Below, piece by piece: positions 36,877 through 45,011 of a stretch of 64,000 nucleotides of DNA (its first letter is position 1; every line of letters begins with the position of its first letter). The position numbers and the translations under genes are program-made. The notes beneath the pieces are model-generated. The model saw only the letters and a program-made list of their open reading frames with translations, had not been told where the DNA came from and searched no databases. Location of the stretch: assembly GCF_035920365.1 (NCBI RefSeq), contig NZ_CP109150.1, positions 2,480,001 to 2,544,000 on the forward strand, written 5' to 3'. This DNA is from Micromonospora sp. NBC_01740 (GTDB taxonomy: Bacteria > Actinomycetota > Actinomycetes > Mycobacteriales > Micromonosporaceae).

Positions 36877-37214
36877 TGGACGGTCAGCTCTGGCTCGACC
36901 CGCAGCGCGCCCGACGCGGGGGCGTCGACCTCTCGCTCTCCGGCGAGGCCATCACGGCACGCCGCCGCCAGATGGGCGGCGCCATCGCGGCGGCGAGCGA
37001 CCGGTCGCCGTGGGGCAAGGACGACATCGGGGCCGCGTTCGAGCAGAAGTACCGCGGCTTCGAGGAGCTGGTCCTGCGCGCGTGGGACGGCGTGGGCCGG
37101 CACCTGGAGGGCCTCGGCGCCGATGTGGTCCGGTCGGTGGACGCCAACCTGCGGACGGATGCGGCGAGTGCAGGGCGGCTCGGCCGCGTCGGCGACCGGC
37201 ACCAGCAGCGCTGA
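36873..37214 (+). CDS. WXG100-like protein
   Basis: 113 residues, helical. The family turn is [20 protein letters not shown], with W-G at the helix-helix turn and the expected length. Such proteins are substrates or partners of type VII (ESX) secretion. It starts at GTG 36873 within the YbaB stop (or ATG 36876) and lies 18 bp before the large toxin, which has GAGGAG upstream. Likely role: escort or co-secreted partner of the toxin. Confidence 0.82.
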   Translation: MMDGQLWLDPQRARRGGVDLSLSGEAITARRRQMGGAIAAASDRSPWGKDDIGAAFEQKYRGFEELVLRAWDGVGRHLEGLGADVVRSVDANLRTDAASAGRLGRVGDRHQQR

Positions 37215-37232
37215 TCCGCTGAGGAGACCCGG

Positions 37233-40200
37233 ATGAGTGTGTTGCCGAGCCCCATCCCGCACCCGCTGGACTACTCGCCCTGGCAGTTGCCCGGCTGGGT
37301 CTACGAGGCCCTCGACTGGGTGATCGGTGTCGAGTGGCCGGAGGGCAACGAGCGGGCAGTCTGGGAGTTGGCGGACCAGTGGTACGGGGTGGCCGCGGCG
37401 CTGGTCGGGCCGCGTGCCGACGCCGTTGCCGCCGCTGGTGAGGTGCGCAGCGGGTACGGCGGCGTCGGGGCGGTCGCGGCGGCCTTCGACGCCGCCTGGC
37501 GTCGGGTGGCGGAGGGCGACGAGGCACCGCTGCCGGTGCTGCTGGCTGTCAGCACGGAGCTGGGTCGGCTGGTGGAGGAGTGCGGCTGCGACATCGAGGG
37601 CGCGAAGCTCGAGGTGTGGATCGAGCTGGGCATCCTGGTCGTCGAGTTGCTGTCGTTGGCCGTGGCGACGGTGCTCACCGCCGGCGCGGCCTCGCCCGCC
37701 GCCGGGGCGGCGATCGCGGCCACCAGGCTGATCGTGCAGCAGATCTTCAAGCGGTTGATGGCGCAGTTGGCGCGTAAGTCGCTCAAGCAGGGGCTCAAGG
37801 AGGCCGGCGAGCGGGCGGCGAAGGAGGTCACCAAGGGCGGCATGCGGGGGTTCAGCCGCCGAGCTGCGCTGAGCGGCGTGTCGGAGGCGGCCGAGGAGGG
37901 CGGCATCAACCTCGCCACGCAGGCGTACCAGAACTCGACGGGCCGCCGGCACGGGCTGGACGTGACGGAGTTGGGCACCACGGCGCTCGGCGGTATGGCC
38001 GGCGGGGCGGTGGCGCCGCTGGCGGGTCTGGGGCGGCACGCCACCGGCCGGGGTGCCCGGGTCGGGGAGCACTTCGGCCGCGAGATGGCCGGCGAGGTGA
38101 TGGCCGATCAGGCCGCGAGCCTCGCCACGGGCCAGGGGCTGACCTCCGTGGAGGACGCGGCCCGCGCGGCCGCGTCCGGTGTCCGTGGTTCCGCCACCGC
38201 GCAGGCCGACGCGGCGCTGCAGGCACGGCTCAGCGGCCAGATGAGCGCCCTGGCCGGGATGTCGCTGACGTCGACGGGAACCGGTGGGCCCTCGACGCCT
38301 CCCGAAGTGCCGGCAGCGGATGGGCCACCTGTCGCCCTGCCCAGCGCGGGGGTGGCGCCGTCCGTCACCGTGCCCGACGCGGGAGCGGGTCCTCCGGCCC
38401 AGGGAGCGGGGGCATCGGTCAGCGCGCCAGATGAGGGCCAGCGAGGTGTGACCGCTGCGGAGACGGCACCGTCGGCCCGGCCGTCGACGGAGGCCCGGAC
38501 GGAGCCGACCGGTCCCGCGACGACCACCGCCGCCGCCCAAGCGGGTGACACGACCGCGCCTGTGACCGCTGCCGGAACCGAACGGGTCGGCGCGACCGTC
38601 GCGGCCACGTTGCCCGCGCTGCCAGAGTCCGCACCCAGCCCGACTCTCTCCTCTGTCGCGACAGCAGCGCCCGTCCACGGCGCCGCCGGGGGCGTCCCGG
38701 TCGGCGTGGAGGGCCAGACGACCATTTCCGGAAACGCCGCGAGCAGCGCCGGCTCCGTCAACGTCGCGAGTGCTGGCCCGTCGAATGGGCCGACAGCGGC
38801 GCCGGTGAGCGGGCCCAGCACCGGCCTGGGCACCGCGACGGTCGGGCCGCCCCCCGCCTCGTTCCCTGAGCCGAGAACGGTTGCCTCCGTCCCCGGTGCG
38901 GGCCAGGTTCCGTCGGTCGCCAGTCCCGAGCCCGCCGTCGCACGAGGAGCCACCGGAACGGTGCCGGCACAGCCGCAGCCGGCACCACCGACGATGCTGC
39001 CTCCGCCCGATGCGCCGGCAGCCGAGCCGAATCCGCACGTCCGCAGCGACACGCCGGCAGCGGCCGGTCAGCATGATTCGGCCGGCCCCCGGGTCAGGAG
39101 CCCCGAGTGGTACGCGGCCAAGTGGGCCCTCGACCGGGACGCGTTCGAGAGACGTCGCTACCGCGGCTACTACGAGTCGCAGCGGGCGTGGTTCGAGGAC
39201 AAGCGCCGTTATGACGAAGCTGTGCGACTCAGGGCCCGCGCGGACGAGCACCACCAGAGGGCGCGGGACTTCGCCGCCCACGCCTTCCATCTGCACCAGA
39301 CGGGCCAGGCGCGCCAGGCTGACGGGTGGGAGCGGGCAGCGAACGACGAGATGCGGGCGTACGGGGAGTACCTGGACTACGCGGAAGCCGTACTGGCCGG
39401 CGGCGTCGTGCCGTCCGTCGTCGGCGTCGTCGATCCTGCGGACTTCCGCCGAATCAACGACGACGTCGGTGACCTGGCATACGGTGCCGTGGAGACCGTC
39501 GACCGTTCGGCGCTGACGGGTGACGACCATCCGCCGCCGATCGACCGGTCCCGGAACTACGGCCGGCCCGGCGGTCTGCGTCCGCCGCTGGCCCTGCACC
39601 AGAGCGACATCGAACGGCAGGTGCCCCGAGAACCCGACGGGAGCGTGCGGCGCAACGCCGACCCGCGAGTGGGTGGCTGGTTCGGGTTGGTCAACGACGG
39701 CGGACCGCAGGCCGACCCGACGCGCGGCATCAACTGCATCGACTGCACCCTGTCGATGTTCGACACCTGGATGCACGGTCGCCCCCGGGTGGCCGCCCCC
39801 CGCACCTTCGACGCCTACCTGGCCGGCGACATCACGTGCCCCATCAACGGCGAACGCGACGGCATCGGGCGGGTGGAGGACATCACCGGAGGCCGCTTCC
39901 AGCGCCTCTGCCAGCCGACCGAGGACATCCAGGGCGTTGAGCGGCAGCGGGCCATCGACACGGGATACCGCAACCTGCACGACCAGCTCCGCCTCGGCGG
40001 CCACGGCAGCTTCGCCTTCGTCATCAACAACTGGGAACAGGGCGGTTCCCACATCTGGGTCGCCCTCAACCAGAACGGCACCATCCTCTACCTCGATCCG
40101 CAGACCGGCGCCGTGTCGACGACACCCCTGTACCGGCACCACGGCGTCGCGCATCCGCACAACGCCGTCGACACCGAGGTCCTGGTGATCGGCTCGGACG

Positions 40201-41627
40201 GCAGACCGATGCCGCTGGGCGGGCTACGGCGGGGGCGGTTCAGCCAGCGACCGGACCTGCCGCAGTACCCACCCGTCGACACCGACCAGGGCTACGGCGA
40301 ACCGTTCCTCAACCGCATGCACCTGCTGGACGGGCCGGGCTCGGCTCCGTCCGACGGGTCGATGCCACCAGGGCACCCACGACGGTCCGACGAGGCGGGA
40401 CCGGCTCCCGAACGCAGCGACACATCGCCCGAGGACCTGCGGGCGGCGCGGGAGCGCGCGCAGGCGGAACGGGCGGGGAACCCGGTTGCCGTCGGCGCGA
40501 TCCTGGCCGCAGAGCCCGACCTGGAACGGGTCTTCGCCGCCGGCGTGACCCCGGCCGAGGTGGCAGCCGGCGTAGACCCCCCGACACTCCGGCGACTCGT
40601 ACCGCAACTTGACGACGCGGGCGCCGAAGACGTGGCACGGCTGTTCGCGGATCCACGCGTGCAGCGGATGCTGGACGAGAGCTGGAAGGAACCACCCCGC
40701 GGTGAGCCAATGCTCGCCGAAACCCTGGTTCGTCAACTTGCCCAGAGGCCCGACCTGGCGCGGATGATGCTCGCAACGCCGGAGCTGGCGAACTCCCTAA
40801 CAGCACGTCCCGTGACGCTGCATCACCTCGCTAGCCAGCAACAGGCGATCGATGTCCTCGCCTCTGTGCTTCAGGAAATCGCTGAGCGCGGGGCAGAGGC
40901 GGTCGCAACCATTGAGGTGCCTATTCCGGATCCTACGCCTCTGAGCGGCGAACAGAGGCTTACCTCGGCCCACTTCATGAGGAGTGGTGAGAGGGCTACA
41001 CAGCCTGGCTTTGATTTCGGTCGGAGCGAGGATATGGCCTACCGAAAACAATACATTGATCAATTGTATGTGGAGGCGGCTCGGGCTCAAGTTGAAGTCC
41101 TTGCATTGGCTGAGCGGCTCGCTTCTCAGGCCCATTCCCCGGCGACTTCGGCCGGGCGGCCGGGCCCAAAGGATAGGCGGCGGGTGGAGGATAAGGTTGA
41201 TAAGTATGAGGGAGACGCATCTCTGTTGACTGACCTTGCTGCTGCGAAGGTCACCTTCGGTCGAATCTCAGAGCTGTACGATGCGCTCGCTTCGATTCGA
41301 GTCGACAATGCACTGGACGTCGTTGAGTTCGACGACCGCTTCATCAGTCCTCAGATGAGCGGCTACCGGGATGTGCAGTTGATGATCCGCGCCTCAAATG
41401 GGCATGTTGCCGAATTTCGTCTCCACCTGCGGGCTCTCGATGAGGTAGCTGAGTGGGAACATGCTCTGTATGAGGTGCGACGCGACCTGAAGGCCGTTGC
41501 AAAAGAGCAGGGCCGTAACATGTCTCACATGGAGCAAGCGATCTTCAATGGCGTCCTCTTGCAGGAGCAAATCCATTTCTGGAATGCCCTACAGACTACT
41601 TTGGATGATGGACTGAGTGATGTCTGA
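37233..41627 (+). CDS. Polymorphic toxin: WXG100-like N-terminus, papain-fold deamidase domain, RelA/SpoT-like C-terminus
   Basis: 1,464 residues. Residues 1-230 resemble the WXG100-like export domain of actinobacterial toxins (PWQLPGWVYEALDWVIGVEW near the start) and include one hydrophobic helix near residue 150. Residues 345-625 are a disordered Pro/Ala/Thr linker. Residues 800-985 match the papain-fold toxin 1 (Tox-PL) glutamine deamidase: candidate triad C835 (GINCIDCTLS), H940 (GSHIWVAL) and D955 (YLDPQTG). Residues about 1290-1425 resemble a RelA/SpoT nucleotidyltransferase: RRVEDKVDKYEGD, D1334 in LTDLAAAKVTF, DDRFISPQMSGYRDVQLMI and E1394 in GHVAEFRLHL. The last 650 bases are notably AT-richer. 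The stop overlaps the next gene. Secretion by an ESX system elsewhere is inferred. Confidence 0.82.
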   Translation: MSVLPSPIPHPLDYSPWQLPGWVYEALDWVIGVEWPEGNERAVWELADQWYGVAAALVGPRADAVAAAGEVRSGYGGVGAVAAAFDAAWRRVAEGDEAPLPVLLAVSTELGRLVEECGCDIEGAKLEVWIELGILVVELLSLAVATVLTAGAASPAAGAAIAATRLIVQQIFKRLMAQLARKSLKQGLKEAGERAAKEVTKGGMRGFSRRAALSGVSEAAEEGGINLATQAYQNSTGRRHGLDVTELGTTALGGMAGGAVAPLAGLGRHATGRGARVGEHFGREMAGEVMADQAASLATGQGLTSVEDAARAAASGVRGSATAQADAALQARLSGQMSALAGMSLTSTGTGGPSTPPEVPAADGPPVALPSAGVAPSVTVPDAGAGPPAQGAGASVSAPDEGQRGVTAAETAPSARPSTEARTEPTGPATTTAAAQAGDTTAPVTAAGTERVGATVAATLPALPESAPSPTLSSVATAAPVHGAAGGVPVGVEGQTTISGNAASSAGSVNVASAGPSNGPTAAPVSGPSTGLGTATVGPPPASFPEPRTVASVPGAGQVPSVASPEPAVARGATGTVPAQPQPAPPTMLPPPDAPAAEPNPHVRSDTPAAAGQHDSAGPRVRSPEWYAAKWALDRDAFERRRYRGYYESQRAWFEDKRRYDEAVRLRARADEHHQRARDFAAHAFHLHQTGQARQADGWERAANDEMRAYGEYLDYAEAVLAGGVVPSVVGVVDPADFRRINDDVGDLAYGAVETVDRSALTGDDHPPPIDRSRNYGRPGGLRPPLALHQSDIERQVPREPDGSVRRNADPRVGGWFGLVNDGGPQADPTRGINCIDCTLSMFDTWMHGRPRVAAPRTFDAYLAGDITCPINGERDGIGRVEDITGGRFQRLCQPTEDIQGVERQRAIDTGYRNLHDQLRLGGHGSFAFVINNWEQGGSHIWVALNQNGTILYLDPQTGAVSTTPLYRHHGVAHPHNAVDTEVLVIGSDGRPMPLGGLRRGRFSQRPDLPQYPPVDTDQGYGEPFLNRMHLLDGPGSAPSDGSMPPGHPRRSDEAGPAPERSDTSPEDLRAARERAQAERAGNPVAVGAILAAEPDLERVFAAGVTPAEVAAGVDPPTLRRLVPQLDDAGAEDVARLFADPRVQRMLDESWKEPPRGEPMLAETLVRQLAQRPDLARMMLATPELANSLTARPVTLHHLASQQQAIDVLASVLQEIAERGAEAVATIEVPIPDPTPLSGEQRLTSAHFMRSGERATQPGFDFGRSEDMAYRKQYIDQLYVEAARAQVEVLALAERLASQAHSPATSAGRPGPKDRRRVEDKVDKYEGDASLLTDLAAAKVTFGRISELYDALASIRVDNALDVVEFDDRFISPQMSGYRDVQLMIRASNGHVAEFRLHLRALDEVAEWEHALYEVRRDLKAVAKEQGRNMSHMEQAIFNGVLLQEQIHFWNALQTTLDDGLSDV

Positions 41628-42072
41628 ATTGCCAGGCTTGGTGTTGCCGGCGTATTTTAGCTACTTCAAATCTCCAGTGAAAATGGTTCGGACTCCCGAC
41701 GGGGGGATCGCCGCTTGGAGGCTGTCCAGGAAGACTGGCGGGTGGAGACGTGCCGACGATCTGATTGGGGAGATTCTGGGTGCCGTCGGCGGGGAGATCA
41801 GCTCGCTGACCGTGGACTCCTTCATCCAGTGGACAGAGCATGATCGTGGTCGCTATCTGCGGGGCGAGGGGCCGGTCTTCGCGTTGTACGAGACAGTCAG
41901 GGCGATCGTAGAGAGTGCCCAGGCCGAAGGGCGACGTCTGACGACGACGGAACTGGCGTTGGTTCGGGGGGTCAGGCGAAAGACGTTCGCCATGTTCGAG
42001 GAGCAACTTCAGCAAGCGGGTGACCCCGCGGCTGATCCTTCCCTGGGGACTGAGGGAAGCAACCCTTCCTGA
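41620..42072 (+). CDS. Putative immunity protein for the RelA/SpoT-like toxin domain
   Basis: 150 residues from ATG 41620, overlapping the toxin stop by eight bases, exactly where immunity genes sit in polymorphic-toxin loci. It is a small soluble protein without signal or membrane segment: an N-terminal part rich in aromatic residues (LPAYFSYFKSPVKMVRTPDG), then mostly helices (LYETVRAIVESAQAEGRRLT). No family was recognised. The immunity assignment rests on position and on sharing the lower GC content of the toxin C-terminus. The last residues (after about 137) look poorly ordered. Confidence 0.65.
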   Translation: MSELPGLVLPAYFSYFKSPVKMVRTPDGGIAAWRLSRKTGGWRRADDLIGEILGAVGGEISSLTVDSFIQWTEHDRGRYLRGEGPVFALYETVRAIVESAQAEGRRLTTTELALVRGVRRKTFAMFEEQLQQAGDPAADPSLGTEGSNPS

Positions 42073-42325
42073 GTTTGCAGCCGCGCCGGGCGAACCTATG
42101 GCGGCTCCGGTTGGGCGCGGTGGCATGGCTGCGGAGAAGTCAGCCAATCCAGGCCCCATCGAGGCGTTCCCCTCAGCGACACCCACACCCGGCGATTCGG
42201 CTGGTCGAACAAGTCCCTGCACCCCGACGACGGCCCTCCGCTCCGACGGCAACTTTTCCCGGAGGAGCAGTAGGCGCCTGCCGTCCTGGAGGGTCGTGGA
42301 ATCGGGGCGGCTTGCCGGGCCGGAA
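42073..42325. other. Gap after the immunity gene
   Basis: No start-containing gene was recognised. The immunity frame stays open after its stop until a TAG at 42271, and the end of that stretch (WSNKSLHPDDGPPLRRQLFP) looks protein-like. This could be a remnant of an older toxin or immunity cassette, but it is weak. Confidence 0.35.
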
Positions 42326-42331
42326 TACCAT
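42326..42331 (+). promoter_or_regulatory. Leaderless -10 of the acidic membrane protein gene
   Basis: TACCAT is followed by GGCGAA and then ATG 42338. Confidence 0.55.
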
Positions 42332-42337
42332 GGCGAA

Positions 42338-42751
42338 ATGGCTGAAACAGACAATGGGCAGAAGTCGTCCGGCTCTGGCGGGTGGCGTTCCAACACCTGG
42401 GCCTGGCCGGTCGGCCTCCTGCTCGGTCTGGTCATCGGCCTGGCCGCACTGGACGGGGCCGCCGGTGTGGGCGTCGGCATCGCGATGGGGGTGGCCTTCG
42501 CCGTCGCCCTGGGAGCCGGCAGCACCCAGGACGACGACAGCGAAGACGACGACAGCGAAGACGAGGACAGCGCCGACAGCGAGGACGACGACAGAAAGGA
42601 GGCCGTCAGCGGTCCCGGCAGCGAGGACGGCGACGGGCGGAACGCTCACAGGCAGGGCGCCGAGCGGCAGCGAGTCAGCCCGGAGGGTTCCGGGACGCCG
42701 GGTACCGACGGGCAGGGCGCCGACAGGTCGCGTACCGACGGGCCGTCGTGA
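42338..42751 (+). CDS. Small membrane protein with acidic repeat tail
   Basis: 137 residues, function unknown. Two adjacent hydrophobic stretches ([20 protein letters not shown] and [19 protein letters not shown]) form a hairpin of membrane helices. A very acidic run of Asp/Glu/Ser follows ([20 protein letters not shown]) and then a polar Gly/Arg-rich end. The start is supported by TACCAT six bases upstream. Its stop overlaps the endonuclease V start by four bases, so the two are translationally coupled. Confidence 0.7.
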   Translation: MAETDNGQKSSGSGGWRSNTWAWPVGLLLGLVIGLAALDGAAGVGVGIAMGVAFAVALGAGSTQDDDSEDDDSEDEDSADSEDDDRKEAVSGPGSEDGDGRNAHRQGAERQRVSPEGSGTPGTDGQGADRSRTDGPS

Positions 42752-43488
42752 CGTCGGGCGAACCCGGAGCCGCGCGGGTGGAGACGACCGGGGCGTCGGA
42801 TCCCCGGATCGACAGGCCGGGCAGTGTGGCGGAGGCGCTTGCCGTACAGGAGCGGTTGCGGCCACTGGTGGACCTGGCCGGGCCCGGTCCGGCCGAGCCC
42901 GCGACGGTGGCCGGGCTGGACGTGGCGTACGCCGAGAGTGGTGACCGGCTGGCGGCGGCCGTGACCGTGCTGGACGCCCGGACCCTCGCGGTGGTCGACT
43001 CGGCGGTGAGCGTGGGCCGGCCCGCGTTCGGGTACGTCCCGGGGCTCTTCGCCTTCCGCGAGTTGCCCGCGCTGCTGGACGCGCTCGACCGGCTGACCGT
43101 GCTTCCCGAGCTGCTGGTCTGTGACGGGCACGGGTTGGCCCACCCGCGCCGGTTCGGGCTCGCCTGCCACCTGGGCGTGGTGACCGGCCTGCCCGCCATC
43201 GGGGTGGGCAAGACGCCCCTGCTGGGGGAGTGGACGCCGCCGGCCGGGCGCCGTGGCGCGTGGACGCCGTTGCGCGACGGGGGCGAGACCGTGGGTCGGG
43301 TGCTGCGTACGCGGGACGGCGTGAAGCCGGTCTTCGTCAGCGTCGGCCACCGGATGAGCCTCGACGACGCGACCGCGCGGGTGCTGGCGTTGACGCCGCG
43401 CTACCGGCTGCCGGAGACCACCCGTACCGCCGACCGGCTCTGCCGCGACGCCCTGGCCGCCGCCGAGACGACCGTCCGTACCACCTGA
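42748..43488 (+). CDS. nfi: Endonuclease V (deoxyinosine-specific)
   Basis: 246 residues. It nicks DNA one base 3' of deaminated adenine (hypoxanthine) to start repair. Family motifs: [13 protein letters not shown] (first catalytic Asp), [20 protein letters not shown] (catalytic Glu), [20 protein letters not shown] (Asp and His) and GVGKTPLLG. The GTG start is inside the stop of the acidic membrane protein gene. Its presence 6 kb from a nucleic-acid-deaminase-like protein is noteworthy but may be chance. Confidence 0.92.
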   Translation: MTSGEPGAARVETTGASDPRIDRPGSVAEALAVQERLRPLVDLAGPGPAEPATVAGLDVAYAESGDRLAAAVTVLDARTLAVVDSAVSVGRPAFGYVPGLFAFRELPALLDALDRLTVLPELLVCDGHGLAHPRRFGLACHLGVVTGLPAIGVGKTPLLGEWTPPAGRRGAWTPLRDGGETVGRVLRTRDGVKPVFVSVGHRMSLDDATARVLALTPRYRLPETTRTADRLCRDALAAAETTVRTT

Positions 43489-43757
43489 GGCCCGACCGCC
43501 CGCGCCGTCTGAAGCGATCACCCGCGCCACCTGAGGCCGCCGCCGGAGCGACCGCCCGCGAGCCGCCTCGGGCCGCCGCCGGGTTCGGCAGGCCCGGACC
43601 GACGGACGCGTGACCGTCCCGCCGCCGGCCAGGGTGCGCGGACCGGGTCGCGGGGTAATACGGCGCACATCCGGAGCGCTCAATGATCGGGCCCCGACCG
43701 GGCCCGGTAGTAGCCTGACCGGCGGACCCCCGTCGGGGGAGGAACGGCGAGGTGATC
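43489..43757. other. Gap with imperfect repeats and a promoter
   Basis: Between 43482 and about 43575 the words CCACCTGAGGCC and GACCGCCCGCG recur two or three times, forming degenerate repeats of the nfi 3' end. A TAGCCT at about 43711 could be the -10 for the downstream secreted protein. Confidence 0.4.
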
Positions 43758-44942
43758 ATGGCGGTACGTCGGCACGCGGCGCGGCTTGCGACGGTCTGCG
43801 CGTTGCTGGGCGGCCTGGTGGCGCTCGGCGCGACGCCGGCGCTCGCCGCAGGCGACTCGGTCCGGGTGCGTTCGGCCGGCAGCTTCACCGCCGGCGGTTC
43901 CGCCGGGAGCGTCTCGATCGAGGTGCGCAAGCGCAGCGACGGCTGCGTGCTGCTGCGTACCGCACTGGGGTTGCGCCTGGCCGGCCTGCGCGCCGACCAG
44001 GTCAGCGCGCAGGTCAACGTGGGCGGACGCTGGTTCCCGGTGCCGCTCTCCGGTGCTCGTGGCAGCGCGGCCACGTCGGCCACCTCGCCCCTGAAGCCGA
44101 GGCTCTGCAAGGGCAAAAGCATCACGGTGCGCTACCGGGTGGCGTTCGCCGCGGAGGTGCCGGGCGGCCGGCTGGCCGTCAGCGGCGCGGCCAGCGACGC
44201 GCTCGGGCGGGCCCTGGGCCGGGGCGCGGTGGCGTCCCGGGTGGTCGGCGACCGGGCCACGCCCTCGCCGACGCCGAAGCCGTCGAAGAAGCCGTCGCCC
44301 ACCCCGAGCGCGGTCGCCACCGAGGTGCGGGCCAGCGCGGCGGACCCGAGCCTGGCCGCCGGCCAGGGCGCGGGCGCCGTCAGCAACGCTGCCGAGGAGG
44401 AGTCCTCCGGCGGCTCGGTGGTCATGTTCTTCGGCATCGCCATGGTCGCCGTCGGGATCCTGCTCATCGTCCTGCTGTTCCGCCGCTCGCGGGCGGACAA
44501 GGAGCCGGCCGACCCGGGCCACGTCCCGCTGCCCCGCAACCCCGGTGGCACCACCTACCGCTCCGGGCAGGGCCCGGCCGCCGCCCCCGGCCCACCCGGC
44601 CAGGTGTACGGGCAGCAGCCGCCCGCCCCCGGCCTGTACGGCGGCGCGCCCGCTCCGCGGCCGGCCGGCGGCGCGCCCGCTCCGCGGCCGGCCGGCGGCG
44701 CGCCCGCTCCGCGCCCCGCCGGCGGCGTGTACGGCAGCCGCCCGGGACCGGCCCCGGAGGCCCCGCAGGTGGTGCCCGGCGCGCCCGCCTCCCCGCCCGT
44801 GTCGGCCCCGCCGGCGCCCCCGGTGCCGGGGCAGTACGGGGCGCCGCCGCCCGTGCCGCCCGCCCAGGGCAAGCCCGGTGACCCGCCGCCGGAGACCGGC
44901 GGTGGCGACCACACGGTGTTCATGCCCCGGCTCCCTGGCTGA
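43758..44942 (+). CDS. Secreted, C-terminally anchored protein with Pro-rich cytoplasmic tail
   Basis: 394 residues from ATG 43758 (GAGG five bases upstream; GTG 43752 is in frame). A Sec signal peptide (residues 1-30, ending ATPALAAG) precedes an extracellular domain with two cysteines (DGCVLLRTALG and PRLCKGKS), a Ser/Pro/Lys stalk (TPSPTPKPSKKPSPTPS), one membrane helix (VVMFFGIAMVAVGILLIVLL) and a long Pro/Gly/Ala tail with three GGAPAPRPA units. Function unknown; the topology suggests a cell-surface protein with a cytosolic interaction tail. Confidence 0.82.
   Translation: MAVRRHAARLATVCALLGGLVALGATPALAAGDSVRVRSAGSFTAGGSAGSVSIEVRKRSDGCVLLRTALGLRLAGLRADQVSAQVNVGGRWFPVPLSGARGSAATSATSPLKPRLCKGKSITVRYRVAFAAEVPGGRLAVSGAASDALGRALGRGAVASRVVGDRATPSPTPKPSKKPSPTPSAVATEVRASAADPSLAAGQGAGAVSNAAEEESSGGSVVMFFGIAMVAVGILLIVLLFRRSRADKEPADPGHVPLPRNPGGTTYRSGQGPAAAPGPPGQVYGQQPPAPGLYGGAPAPRPAGGAPAPRPAGGAPAPRPAGGVYGSRPGPAPEAPQVVPGAPASPPVSAPPAPPVPGQYGAPPPVPPAQGKPGDPPPETGGGDHTVFMPRLPG
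44640..44720 (+). repeat. Three 27-bp tandem repeats encoding GGAPAPRPA
   Basis: Units at 44640, 44667 and 44694; the first two are identical and the third differs at a few bases. Confidence 0.9.
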
Positions 44943-45011
44943 GCCGGGCCGGGCCGCGCCGCTCCGATACGCTCAGGCCGTTGAGGACCTGCGGCGCGAG
45001 GAGCGAGACCG

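Noticed and set aside
36777..40160. A 1,127-codon minus-strand frame opposite the toxin
   Set aside because: Shadow of the toxin frame in GC-rich DNA; composition is low complexity and no motif is present.
42073..42273. Frame continuing past the immunity stop
   Set aside because: It lacks a start codon of its own. A frameshift or read-through cannot be shown from one sequence, so it is mentioned only as a possible remnant.
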